19,343 nt of DNA from Phycisphaerales bacterium UBA2266. GTDB lineage: Bacteria; Planctomycetota; Phycisphaerae; Sedimentisphaerales; Anaerobacaceae. Each line of letters opens with the position of its first letter. The first letter of the stretch is position 1. The notes under the pieces were generated by a model. That model worked only from the letters and a program-made list of their open reading frames with translations. It was not told where the DNA came from and did not search any database. Of the stretch, positions 7,383 to 15,513 are shown piece by piece. The DNA lies in assembly GCA_002347125.1 (NCBI GenBank), contig DDXG01000110.1:1-19343 (forward strand). Reading direction: 5' to 3'. Both the position numbers and the translations under genes were made by a program.

Positions 7383-9218
7383 CTACAGGATCTTCTCGAC
7401 GATGACCTGCTGGCCTTCGACGAAGTGGGCTGTGGAGGCGTCTTCGGGGCTGATACGAAGCTGTTCGCCGTGTTCGGAGCCGCCCGGAGGGCCGGCTTTG
7501 ACGTGCACAGATCGTAGGCCGCCGTACCACCAGCGGGTATGGCACGCATAGAGCAGATCGCCCGGGTCAGCGGCCATTACATCCAGGGCGGATCGGGGCA
7601 GCAGGGCCATCTCCCTGCCGGAGAGACTCCGGTCGATATTCACCCTGAGCCGGACCTTGCCGCCGGGTCGCCGATTGGGTTGGCCGCCCTTGAATTGGCG
7701 CATGGCGTCCATCTGTGTACCAGCGACGAGGCCGCGCAACGCCGCTTCGGGTATGGGTTTGGTGAACCACGTTACGGATACGCCCAGGGCGGCGGCGACC
7801 AGCAGGCCGTACAAGGCCCGCATGAACTTGTAGCTGTCCGGTCCCATCCCGAAGTCGAACGGCCCGATCAGGGCATCCGACCAGATAAACGACAGACCTA
7901 TGAGGACGGCACCGCCGACCATCGTCACCAGGGCGGCCGTGGGCGTGTAACGCTTCCAGAGGATCCCGAGCAGTATCGCCACTACAACCGGCGGGGTGAC
8001 GGCGGCGGTGAACATGCTGTGGGCCCCGTAGATCGTGTCCTTCATGAATATCGGAACCAGCGCCAGGCCGCAGCCGGCGGCACACAGACTTGAGATCCTC
8101 GCCACGCGGAGGTAGTGCCTGTCATCGGCGTTTCGTACAATGTACGGTCGCCAGATGTCGTTGACGAATATGGCGCTGACGGCGTTGATGAGCGAATCGG
8201 CGGTGCTCATCAGGGCGGCGGTCAATGCCGCCAGGATGAAGCCGAAGACGCCCGGAGCGCACAGGAAGTGGGCGGCGTCGACAAAGGACTTGCCGGGCTC
8301 GGTGCTCAGTTCGCCATTATGGACCAGCGCGCGGGCGATCCAGCCGCCGCAACTGGTGGCGATGGCGGCCAGCGGCGCCAGGATGAGTATCCAGCAAACC
8401 ACCATCCTTCGCGAGTCCCTGACACTCTTGAGCGAGAGAAAACGCATGATGAAGCCCTGGTGCATCAGCATCAAGGCGCCGGTGTTGGCCAGTCCATCCT
8501 GGACATAGATGCCGATGAAGCTGAACTCGGGCGGCGCGTTGAAATCAGAGAAGGCGAACTTGTGGCTTTTCGGGAGCAGCGCCCAGAAGTCACCGAACCC
8601 TCCGAAATGGTAGATGCCCGCGGCAAACAGGCCGAGTCCCGCTATGAGCAGTATGATGCCCTGGGCCAGGTCGGTCATGATGACGGCTGTCTGCCCGCCG
8701 GCATAGACGTAAAGGGCGACCGCCACGGCGGTGATCGCCGCACCGGTCATGATCTCCCAGCCGAGTAGGGCATGGAGGGTCTTGCCCAGGGTGATGAGGT
8801 TGATGCCGATGTAGCCCACGATGTAGAACAGGATAATGACCGTCGCGGCCAATCGCGTTTTTCTGTCGAATCGGGCCTCCAGGTATTCGGGAATGGATTG
8901 TATCTTGCGGTAATAGATAATCGGGATCCAGACGAGCACAAGGATGGGCATCCAGAACCAATCATTGAAATAGGACTGCGTGCTGCAGATGCCGTACTGG
9001 AATCCCGCATGGCTGTACTTGATGAAGCTGTAGCTTCCAACCACGGTGGCTGTGCAGGAGAAGGCAATCAACCACCAGGAGAACCTCTGACCTCCGAAGA
9101 AGAAATCCCTGGTGGTGGATGTATACCTGCCGAAGTACAGGCCGAATCCCAACACCGCGACGAAATAGCCCAACATGACGGCATAGTCGATGTTCTCACC
9201 AATGGCCTGGGCAATCAC
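7383..9218 (-). CDS. Sodium:solute symporter (SSS family) with a soluble C-terminal tail
   Basis: This 611-aa inner-membrane transporter of the SSS/SLC5-like family has many hydrophobic helices, starting with YAVMLGYFVAVLGFGLYFG and ending near ALYGLLVAAALGVSVTWF. The family signature AALTAALMSTADSLINA carries the Ser/Thr residues of the Na2 sodium site. Other typical stretches are IQSIPEYLEARFD and YAGGQTAVIMTDLAQG. The start is the GTG at 9218-9216, which overlaps the TGA of the upstream small gene (GTGA) and has GGAGG about 6 nt upstream; an upstream open extension to 9515 is not transporter-like. Residues from about 515 to 611 form a hydrophilic tail (KVRLRVNIDRSLSGREMALL…TRWWYGGLRSVHV) that extends past the transporter core. 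The substrate cannot be told from sequence. The linked GDPD suggests an alcohol or phosphodiester product (inference). Confidence 0.93.
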   Translation of the reverse strand: MIAQAIGENIDYAVMLGYFVAVLGFGLYFGRYTSTTRDFFFGGQRFSWWLIAFSCTATVVGSYSFIKYSHAGFQYGICSTQSYFNDWFWMPILVLVWIPIIYYRKIQSIPEYLEARFDRKTRLAATVIILFYIVGYIGINLITLGKTLHALLGWEIMTGAAITAVAVALYVYAGGQTAVIMTDLAQGIILLIAGLGLFAAGIYHFGGFGDFWALLPKSHKFAFSDFNAPPEFSFIGIYVQDGLANTGALMLMHQGFIMRFLSLKSVRDSRRMVVCWILILAPLAAIATSCGGWIARALVHNGELSTEPGKSFVDAAHFLCAPGVFGFILAALTAALMSTADSLINAVSAIFVNDIWRPYIVRNADDRHYLRVARISSLCAAGCGLALVPIFMKDTIYGAHSMFTAAVTPPVVVAILLGILWKRYTPTAALVTMVGGAVLIGLSFIWSDALIGPFDFGMGPDSYKFMRALYGLLVAAALGVSVTWFTKPIPEAALRGLVAGTQMDAMRQFKGGQPNRRPGGKVRLRVNIDRSLSGREMALLPRSALDVMAADPGDLLYACHTRWWYGGLRSVHVKAGPPGGSEHGEQLRISPEDASTAHFVEGQQVIVEKIL

Positions 9219-9439
9219 AGGGCACCTCCATCCGCCCATCCGGGGGCCAGGAATGTGAAGACACACGTGGCGGCCAGCAGCAGGAGATAACCGGCCGTCA
9301 GGATCAACAGGAACCGGCGGTCTTCCGCGATCTTCAGGTCGAAGTATCCGCCCCGCAGGCCGGCGAGAATCCCCGCCAGGCACAGGATTGCTCCCACACC
9401 GAACTGGCACGCGATTGGCCAGACCCGCAACATGTCCAT
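9215..9439 (-). CDS. Small two-helix membrane protein, probable symporter partner
   Basis: This 74-aa protein has two hydrophobic segments (about 11-27, CQFGVGAILCLAGILAG, and 43-63, FLLILTAGYLLLLAATCVFTF) separated by the charged linker YFDLKIAEDRRF. The ATG at 9439 has AGGAG about 9 nt upstream. The end overlaps the symporter start by 4 nt (GTGA), so translation is likely coupled in a fixed ratio. Small membrane proteins encoded directly before SSS transporters are known, for example YhdT before PanF and DUF485 proteins before acetate permeases. I see architectural, not sequence, resemblance to them. A role in assembly or stability of the transporter is inferred. Confidence 0.75.
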   Translation of the reverse strand: MDMLRVWPIACQFGVGAILCLAGILAGLRGGYFDLKIAEDRRFLLILTAGYLLLLAATCVFTFLAPGWADGGAL

Positions 9440-9487
9440 TGGCCTGTACTCCTGTCGTTAAAGTCGCCGGCGGCCGGCGGCCGAGTG

Positions 9488-10291
9488 CTATCGTCGAATC
9501 TGTTGCCTGAGCCACCCGGGGCGGTTCGTAGTAATGCCGTTCACCCCCAGTTGGACCAGGCGTTTGGCCTCCTGGGGGTCGTCCACGGTCCAGACGTAGA
9601 GCCTCTGCCCCGCGGCCTTGGCTTTGGCCACAAAGTCCTGATGGACCCCGGCATAGTGGACATCCAGACCATCGAGCCCCCTGTCCACAACGCTCTGCAC
9701 CCAGTTCGGATCATGGGGTATCCATTCTTCCGTGTCTTCGGTCTTTCGCGTTCCTCGCAGCCAGTAGGTTGGAAGGCCGAGCCGCTGTTTGGCGCTGGTC
9801 ACTGTGTCAAGGTCGAATCCGATGATGACGACTTGAGATGCCTTGCCGCCGTCCATGACGGCCTGCTCGAGAAACGGGAGGATCTCCTTTCCGCACTTGA
9901 TCTCAATGTAGAGCTTGCGACCTGGTGGTATAGTGTCGAGGACCTCCGACAGGAAAGGCAGCGTTTCTCCGGCGAATTGCGGCCCCTTGTGGCTGCCGTA
10001 GTCGAGCCGGCGCAACTCGTCTGAGGTCGTCTCGTGGACCTTCAGATCGACGCCTGTGATGTGCTTCGTCGAGGCGTCATGGATGACGACAATCTGATTG
10101 TCCCTGGACAGGTGGACGTCGATTTCCACATCCGCGTGCATTTCCCAGCCAAGCCTGACAGCCGAGAGGGTGTTCTCCGGAGCCAGATAGGAAGCCCCGC
10201 GGTGAGCGATGATCTCAACCGGTTGTGTGCATCCCGACACGCCAAGAACCACTCCAAGAGCCGACATCAAGACAAGCCACTGCCTATTCAT
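9488..10291 (-). CDS. Glycerophosphodiester phosphodiesterase, predicted lipoprotein
   Basis: The 267-aa GDPD-family enzyme hydrolyses glycerophosphodiesters to glycerol-3-phosphate and an alcohol. Conserved features are AHRGASYLAPENTL (catalytic His30, metal ligand Glu39), VEIDVHLSRDNQIVVIHD (Glu56, Asp58, second catalytic His71), LYIEIK (Glu130, Lys132) and the C-terminal VWTVDDPQEAKRLVQLGVNGITTNRP. The start at ATG 10291 gives an N-terminal signal ending in the lipobox GVSG-C21, with GAGG 6 nt upstream; the longer frame to 10348 would bury this signal. The protein is probably anchored outside the cytoplasmic membrane. The next gene follows after 48 nt on the same strand, so GDPD, small membrane protein and symporter look like one operon. 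Confidence 0.93.
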   Translation of the reverse strand: MNRQWLVLMSALGVVLGVSGCTQPVEIIAHRGASYLAPENTLSAVRLGWEMHADVEIDVHLSRDNQIVVIHDASTKHITGVDLKVHETTSDELRRLDYGSHKGPQFAGETLPFLSEVLDTIPPGRKLYIEIKCGKEILPFLEQAVMDGGKASQVVIIGFDLDTVTSAKQRLGLPTYWLRGTRKTEDTEEWIPHDPNWVQSVVDRGLDGLDVHYAGVHQDFVAKAKAAGQRLYVWTVDDPQEAKRLVQLGVNGITTNRPGWLRQQIRR

Positions 10292-10398
10292 GAACGCCTC
10301 GGACACATCGCCGCGGACGTGGCCCGCGAACTCGGTTTGCAATGTCATTGACGGGACGGTCTGACAGCCGTGGCATACCCATGGCAGGCGGCGAGTTC

Positions 10399-10427
10399 AT
10401 TGTAGTGCTTGCCGGACGGAGCGTAAA
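10399..10427 (-). promoter_or_regulatory. Promoter for the GDPD-symporter operon
   Basis: On the minus strand TTTACG (10427-10422, 4 of 6), a 17-bp spacer and TACAAT (10404-10399, 5 of 6) predict a start near 10392, leaving a leader of about 100 nt. The leader holds no clear riboswitch fold that I can see. Confidence 0.45.
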
Positions 10428-10653
10428 CCCTGCAATGCCGCCGGCCGAGTCCATCACGCCATGCTCGGCGTTCCGCACCTGCCCTGTCGGACCGCCTCCT
10501 CGGACTTCGTCCGCACGGCGTGGCACAACCCGCAGACGCCGGGCACAGATGGCGAATGTGTACCCCCGCCGGGCGAAATGGCCGCACTGCCTCTACCGGA
10601 CACGCCCCGATGGCTGCCTTGGACAAGCCTGTCTGTTTCTATCGTTGCTCACT

Positions 10654-10750
10654 TGTAGAATTGGCGGGTTCTCCCTTCGGAGGTGTCATTTTTTTTTTTC
10701 TCGCGTCTATTTTTCTCGACACGGCGGCTGTTTCCTGCTACAATTCTACA
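10654..10750. repeat. Separated 10-bp inverted repeat flanking the beta-helix promoter
   Basis: TGTAGAATTG (10654-10663) and CAATTCTACA (10741-10750) are exact reverse complements, 77 bp apart. The right arm overlaps the -10 element and the predicted start site; the left arm lies near -90. The arrangement would suit a repressor bridging two half-sites, but the arms are short and could be coincidental. Confidence 0.45.
10689..10744 (+). promoter_or_regulatory. UP-element-like promoter for the triple beta-helix gene
   Basis: TCGACA (10716-10721, 5 of 6), a 17-bp spacer and TACAAT (10739-10744, 5 of 6) with a TGC extended -10 predict a start near 10751 and a leader of about 44 nt. A run of 11 T (10689-10699) and one of 5 T (10710-10714) lie at about -62 to -52 and -41 to -37, where distal and proximal UP subsites for the polymerase alpha subunits would be. 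Confidence 0.65.
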
Positions 10751-10794
10751 TGCGTCAGGGGGGTACGCCTTTCTGTCGAAAGGGAGTGTGTACG

Positions 10795-13700
10795 ATGGGA
10801 ATCTGGGATACAGGTAGGATGCGAACAGCAGCGGCCGTTGCCTTGGTGGCTGCGATTGCTGTTGTCGGGCGGGCCGGCATCATTGGCGTGAACGCCGCAG
10901 GCACGGGAGATTACCCAACGATTCAGGCCGCCGTGGCCGCGGCCGCTGCCGGCGACGAGGTGGTATTGACATCGGGGGTCTACAGGGGAGCCGGCAATCG
11001 CGATATTGACCTCAACGGCAAGGCGATCACGGTCCGATCCGCCGATCCGGGCAATGCCTCCGTTGTGGCGGCCACGGTCATTGACTGCGAGGGCCTCGGT
11101 CGCGCCTTCCACTGCCACACGAACGAGGGTCTCGACACGGTCATCAACGGGCTGACGATCACCAGCGGCCGGGCCGACTACGGCGCCGCCGTCCGTTGTG
11201 AAGCGGCTGGCCCGACCCTCACCGGCTGCATAATCCGCGACAACTACAGTTCGACCGGTGGAGCCGTATACATAACCGGCCCGCGCACCCCGGTCATCGT
11301 GAATTGCCGCTTCACCTCCAACACGGCTACCATCGGCGCGGCGGTGTGCGTCCGCTTGACGGTCGCCGCCGGCTCGCCCGTGGTCCTCCGCGGGTGCCTG
11401 CTGCACGACAACACGGCCGCCATCTTCGGCGGAGCGGTCTATGCCTATGACAGCCTTGTCCAGTTGGACGGCTGCTCCGTGACGGCGAACGAGGCCCAGA
11501 CCGGCGGTGGTCTCTACATATTCAAAGGCGCCGTTTCCATGGCGAATTGCCTGATCGGCGGCTGCCGGGCGGACACCGGCGGCGGCGCAGCCCTGTGGGA
11601 CCGCACGGGTCTGTCGCTGGTCAATTGCACCATCGTGGACAACCATGCCCCTCACGGAGCGGCGCTCTGGGCGGATATCCCGTCCCCAGACCCCACCATC
11701 CTTGTCGCCAGTTCCATTGTGGGCGGCAACACAGGCGCCGATGGCCAGATTGCACTGCGCACATCGGCTGCCGCCCGCATCGAGTACTCGGATGTCCTCG
11801 GCGGCATCGACACGGTTCATCGGGCTTCCGGGACCACCACGCTGCACTATGGACCGGGCAATATCAATACAGACCCCCGATTCGCGGTCCCGGGCCGATG
11901 GGCTGTGCCGGAGGACCCCAACACTCCCGTTTCACCGGATGACCCGGCCGCTGTCTGGCAGGCGGGTGACTACCACCTGCAGTCGGAGGCCGGCCGATGG
12001 GATTCTCTGGCTCTGGCATGGGTTCTCGATGTGGTTACGAGCCGTGCTGTCAATTCCGGCAGTCCGACGTCTTCGTTCGACCTTGAACCGGCGCCGAACG
12101 GCGGCCGCATCAATATGGGGATGTACGGCAATACGCCCGAAGCCTCCAGGTCCGCCGTGACGCGGCTGGGCCCCATCTACATCGACGACGACGGCCCGGC
12201 GGATTTCGACAATCTCGCCGAGGCCGTTATCTTCGCCGAGCCGACGGATACCATTGTTATGATGCCCGGCCGTTACACGGGTCCGCTCAACCGCGGCATC
12301 GGCTTCGGCGGCAAGGTGATCACGCTTCGGGCCACGGACCCCAACGATCCGGCCGTCGTGGCCGCCACGGTCATCGACTGCGGCTCGCTCGGTCGGGCCT
12401 TCCATTTCCACCAGGGCGAAGGACCCGGATCGGCGCTCGACGGCCTGACTATCACCCGGGGCCGCGCCGACTACGGCGCAGCCGTGCTCTGCGAGACCGC
12501 CGCGCCGACTATCCGCCGTTGTGTGTTCGTCGACAATTACGCCACTTCGCACGGGGCCCTGCACATCAGCGGCCCGTGCGCCCCCGTTATCCGCGACTGC
12601 TCGTTCCTTTCCAATGGCTCGTCGGGAAGCTCCGCCGTTTCACTGCTCAACACCATCGCCGTCGGGCGGCCCCCGGTCCAGACCACCCCTGTCTCCATCA
12701 CGGATTGCCAATTCCAGTATAACAACAGCTCGAACTATGGCGGTGCCATAGGAGCCCAACAGAGCGCCTTGCGCATAAGCAATGTCTCGATCACTTTGAA
12801 TTCCTCCCGACACGGCGCCGCAGTCTACGCCTATCGCAGTTTGCTGCAGGTGGATCACTCCCATATCACGGTCAACACGGCCTCACAGGACGGGACCTTC
12901 TACCTGACCGAGACCCAGGCGACGCTGACGAATTGCCTGGTGGCCGGCAACCGCGCTGCGCGAGGTTCGGCCATGATGCTGCTGACCGCAAACGATGTGA
13001 CTATCGTCAATTCTACGCTGACGGATAACCCGGCTTCTTCCACGTGCGCCTTCCATGCCGACTCAACCGGTTCACACAACCGCGTGAACATGAGCGACTC
13101 CATCATCGCGGAGGACACCGGCGTGACTTCGCCAATCCGTTGGTACGGCACCGAGGGGCACATGGCCTACTGCCTGGTCGTTGGCGGCAGAGAGGCCGTC
13201 GAACCGGATGCCCGTGCGGTGCTCGACTGGGGACCGGGCAACCTCGCCGCCGCCCCCCAATTCGCTGCCGCCGGCCGCTGGGTCTCGCGGGACCAGCCGG
13301 GCACCATTGTCTGGCCCTTTCACCCAAACGCCATCTGGGTGGCCGGAGACTACCACCTTCGCTCCGAGATGGGCCGATGGTATCCGGCCGGGCAGACCTG
13401 GATATTCGACGCCGTCACAAGCCCCGCCATCAATGCCGGTGACCCTCGCACCGCCTTTGACGTGGAGCCCGTTCCCAACGGTGGCCGTGTCAACATGGGC
13501 GTCTACGGCAACACGCTGCAGGCCAGCAAGTCCTCGATCATACGCCAGGGCCCCATCACCGTGGATGACGACGGCCTCGCGGATTTCGACACGATCCAGG
13601 ATGCCGTCGATTTTGCCGAGAGCGGCGGCATGGTCATCATCATGCCCGGAGTCTATATGGGTCCGGGTAATCGAGACATTACCATCACGGGCAAGTGTCT

Positions 13701-15438
13701 GACGATCCGCGGCCTCGACCCCAATGATCCGGCCGTCGTCGCCGCGACCATCCTCAACTGCAATCAGGGATCGTACCATGACTATGGAGGGTTCGTCTTT
13801 GCGGCGGACGAGGCCGGCGGCAACACCTTGGCGGGATTGACCATCCTTAACGCCCGCACCGCGGTCCTGGTCCAGCCTTCCGCCGGCGGCCTCGGACAGC
13901 CGCTGCAGATACTTGACTGTGTCTTTAGCGGCAGCTCCGCCGGGGCCGTCGTGGTCGACGGCCTTAGTCCCGTCATAGCAGGCTGCCTGTTTCTCGATAA
14001 CAGGGCGGCCGATAAGGGCGGCGCCGTGCGGATAGTCAACGGCAGCACCACGCTGCGGGGATGCACGTTCATCAACAACCAGGCCGAATACGGCGGGGCG
14101 GTCTACATCGGCAACGCCCAGCACCCGGTTGTCGACTCGTGTCTGTTCGAACACAACCTGGGATACTGGTCCGGGGCCGTGGAGGTGGCACAGGGCAGTG
14201 CGGACATCGTCCATTGCGTCTTCTATGGCAACCAGGCGACACACACCCACAGCACCGCCGTCGGCGGCCTCCGTACACAGGTCAGCCCCGTGGTGCGAGA
14301 CTGCATCTTCTGGGCCAACAGCCGCGCCGGAGTGATCGACCTTTCCACGCAACTGACCATGCCCGGAGCCCTGGCCCGAGCGAGTCACTGTTGTCTGCAA
14401 GGGTGGACGCCGGCGGTCGGTGGGGCAGGGCATACCAGCGCCGACCCTCGTTTTGCCGCCCCCGGCTTCGTTGACGATGGCGGCACGCCCGATCATCCCT
14501 ACGATGACCACTGGGTCACTGGGGATTATCATCTCAAATCGGTCGCCGGCCGTTGGGACCCGGCGCAGCAGCGATGGCTCTTTGATGATGTGACCAGTCC
14601 GTGTATCGACGCCGCCGACCCCGACTCCGGCTGGACCGGTGAGATATGGCCCCACGGCCTGCGGGCCAATATGGGCATCTACGGCAACACGGCGCAGGCG
14701 AGCCTGTCTACCTGCGAGGCGGGCAACGCCGCCGATTTGGACCACAATGCCGTCGTGGATGCCCGCGACCTGGCGATCTTCGCGGACCTCTGGCTGGGCG
14801 ACCGGCGTCCTTCTGTGTCGGACCTGGTTAAGGACGGCCGCCTGGACCTGCGGGACTATGCCCTTTTCGCAGGAGCCTGGCCCGCGGCCATGGCGCCCGG
14901 ACGAGCCCACGGGCCGTCGCCGATCCACATGGCCACGGACGTGAGGATTGACACTTTGCTCCGATGGCAAGGTGGTCCGTATGCCGCCGTTCATCATGTG
15001 TATCTCGGGATTTCAGAGCCATTGGGGCTTCTGGCGACAACGATGGATCCGAACCTGGCTGTGGGGCCACTGGAGCGCGGTGCTCAATACCTCTGGCGAA
15101 TCGATGAGGAGAATGCCGCCGGCTACGCCACAGGACATACGTGGACCTTCCGCACATCGCGCCCGCCGGCACAGGCGACAAGTCCATTCCCCGCCAACGG
15201 CGCAACGGACGTGGCCTCCTCATTGACGCTCACATGGACAGCCGGTGAAGACACAATCTCGCACAACGTCTATCTCGACACGACCGATCCTCCCGCGTTT
15301 GTGGGTGCCACAACGCAGACTTTCTGGCATACGGGACAGTTGCTGGATGAGACGACGTACTACTGGCGCGTGGACGAAGTCAATGCCGACGGCGTCGCCA
15401 CCGGCCCCGTGTGGCGGTTCACGACGCTCGGCCGATGA
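10795..15438 (+). CDS. Giant secreted protein: three tandem beta-helix modules, dockerin-like segment, two Fn3-like domains
   Basis: The 1547-aa protein starts at ATG 10795, with AGGGAG about 8 nt upstream; the open frame to 10342 is only non-coding extension. An N-terminal signal (MRTAAAVALVAAIAVVGRAG) is followed by three right-handed parallel beta-helix modules at about 31-460, 461-920 and 921-1306. Each opens with a TIQ/NLA…AV…AA/FAE…GD/TD element, carries a DP(N/G)xxxVVAAT(V/I) motif, repeats short helix coils (GAAV, GGAVY, NCxF/NCTI) and closes with NMG(M/V/I)YGNTxxAS. A type I dockerin-like pair follows (about 1313-1362: DLDHNAVVDARDLAIFADLW, then a degenerate KDGRLDLRDYALFAGAW). Two Fn3-like domains end the protein (YLWRIDEEN…; YYWRVDEV…VWRFTT). 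This is pectate-lyase-like/NosD-like architecture. Whether it binds or cuts a glycan is not evident; no catalytic set was identified. Confidence 0.9.
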   Translation: MGIWDTGRMRTAAAVALVAAIAVVGRAGIIGVNAAGTGDYPTIQAAVAAAAAGDEVVLTSGVYRGAGNRDIDLNGKAITVRSADPGNASVVAATVIDCEGLGRAFHCHTNEGLDTVINGLTITSGRADYGAAVRCEAAGPTLTGCIIRDNYSSTGGAVYITGPRTPVIVNCRFTSNTATIGAAVCVRLTVAAGSPVVLRGCLLHDNTAAIFGGAVYAYDSLVQLDGCSVTANEAQTGGGLYIFKGAVSMANCLIGGCRADTGGGAALWDRTGLSLVNCTIVDNHAPHGAALWADIPSPDPTILVASSIVGGNTGADGQIALRTSAAARIEYSDVLGGIDTVHRASGTTTLHYGPGNINTDPRFAVPGRWAVPEDPNTPVSPDDPAAVWQAGDYHLQSEAGRWDSLALAWVLDVVTSRAVNSGSPTSSFDLEPAPNGGRINMGMYGNTPEASRSAVTRLGPIYIDDDGPADFDNLAEAVIFAEPTDTIVMMPGRYTGPLNRGIGFGGKVITLRATDPNDPAVVAATVIDCGSLGRAFHFHQGEGPGSALDGLTITRGRADYGAAVLCETAAPTIRRCVFVDNYATSHGALHISGPCAPVIRDCSFLSNGSSGSSAVSLLNTIAVGRPPVQTTPVSITDCQFQYNNSSNYGGAIGAQQSALRISNVSITLNSSRHGAAVYAYRSLLQVDHSHITVNTASQDGTFYLTETQATLTNCLVAGNRAARGSAMMLLTANDVTIVNSTLTDNPASSTCAFHADSTGSHNRVNMSDSIIAEDTGVTSPIRWYGTEGHMAYCLVVGGREAVEPDARAVLDWGPGNLAAAPQFAAAGRWVSRDQPGTIVWPFHPNAIWVAGDYHLRSEMGRWYPAGQTWIFDAVTSPAINAGDPRTAFDVEPVPNGGRVNMGVYGNTLQASKSSIIRQGPITVDDDGLADFDTIQDAVDFAESGGMVIIMPGVYMGPGNRDITITGKCLTIRGLDPNDPAVVAATILNCNQGSYHDYGGFVFAADEAGGNTLAGLTILNARTAVLVQPSAGGLGQPLQILDCVFSGSSAGAVVVDGLSPVIAGCLFLDNRAADKGGAVRIVNGSTTLRGCTFINNQAEYGGAVYIGNAQHPVVDSCLFEHNLGYWSGAVEVAQGSADIVHCVFYGNQATHTHSTAVGGLRTQVSPVVRDCIFWANSRAGVIDLSTQLTMPGALARASHCCLQGWTPAVGGAGHTSADPRFAAPGFVDDGGTPDHPYDDHWVTGDYHLKSVAGRWDPAQQRWLFDDVTSPCIDAADPDSGWTGEIWPHGLRANMGIYGNTAQASLSTCEAGNAADLDHNAVVDARDLAIFADLWLGDRRPSVSDLVKDGRLDLRDYALFAGAWPAAMAPGRAHGPSPIHMATDVRIDTLLRWQGGPYAAVHHVYLGISEPLGLLATTMDPNLAVGPLERGAQYLWRIDEENAAGYATGHTWTFRTSRPPAQATSPFPANGATDVASSLTLTWTAGEDTISHNVYLDTTDPPAFVGATTQTFWHTGQLLDETTYYWRVDEVNADGVATGPVWRFTTLGR
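10885..14715 (+). repeat. Threefold intragenic duplication of a beta-helix module
   Basis: The modules are approximately 10885-12174, 12175-13554 and 13555-14715. Matching landmarks are IDCEGLGRAFH / IDCGSLGRAFH / LNCNQG; GRADYGAAV in modules 1 and 2; AGDYHLQSEAGRW / AGDYHLRSEMGRW / TGDYHLKSVAGRW; and MGMYGNTPEAS / MGVYGNTLQAS / MGIYGNTAQAS. Modules 1 and 2 are closest; module 3 is shorter and more diverged in its first half. Confidence 0.85.
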
Positions 15439-15461
15439 ACCCATCGGGTTGCATCGGCCGA
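15428..15461. terminator. Bidirectional hairpin between convergent genes
   Basis: TCGGCCGATGAACCC (15428-15442), loop ATC, GGGTT, one bulged G and CATCGGCCGA (15452-15461) form a 15-bp stem. The stop codon of the plus-strand gene (15436-15438) lies inside the left arm. The stop of the convergent minus-strand gene is 53 nt away. No T-tract follows on either strand, so termination may be hairpin-driven or assisted by a factor. Confidence 0.6.
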
Positions 15462-15513
15462 CTTCGCCGGCAGCGCGTCCGTCGGTTCAACAAACTTGGC
15501 CGTCACGTAGCTC

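Larger units (their letters stand above)
10292..10794. other. 503-bp divergent intergenic region
   Basis: This lies between the divergent GDPD and triple beta-helix genes. It carries the GDPD promoter, a separated 10-bp inverted repeat, a T11 tract and the beta-helix gene promoter. The stretch 10430-10650 is open in several frames, but these encode low-complexity arginine-rich strings with no recognisable protein. One small hairpin, CGGAC-TTC-GTCCG, lies at 10501-10513. Confidence 0.6.

Noticed and set aside
9219..9515. N-terminal extension of the symporter frame
   Set aside because: Proline/arginine-rich, overlaps the small membrane protein and the end of GDPD; the GTG at 9218 has the ribosome site and stop overlap.
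10345..10626. 93-codon minus-strand frame upstream of GDPD
   Set aside because: No family resemblance, arginine-rich, and it spans the GDPD promoter.
10668..10699. CTCC-CTTC-GGAG hairpin followed by 11 T as an intrinsic terminator
   Set aside because: The stem is only 4 bp and is separated from the T run, and no plus-strand gene precedes it; a UP element for the downstream promoter explains the T run better.
10342..10794. N-terminal extension of the triple beta-helix frame
   Set aside because: It runs through promoter elements and places the signal peptide internally.
13072..14997. 641-codon minus-strand open frame opposite the triple beta-helix gene
   Set aside because: It lies wholly antisense to a protein with clear domains, has arginine/glycine/aspartate-rich composition and no recognisable motif; long shadow frames are expected at this GC content.
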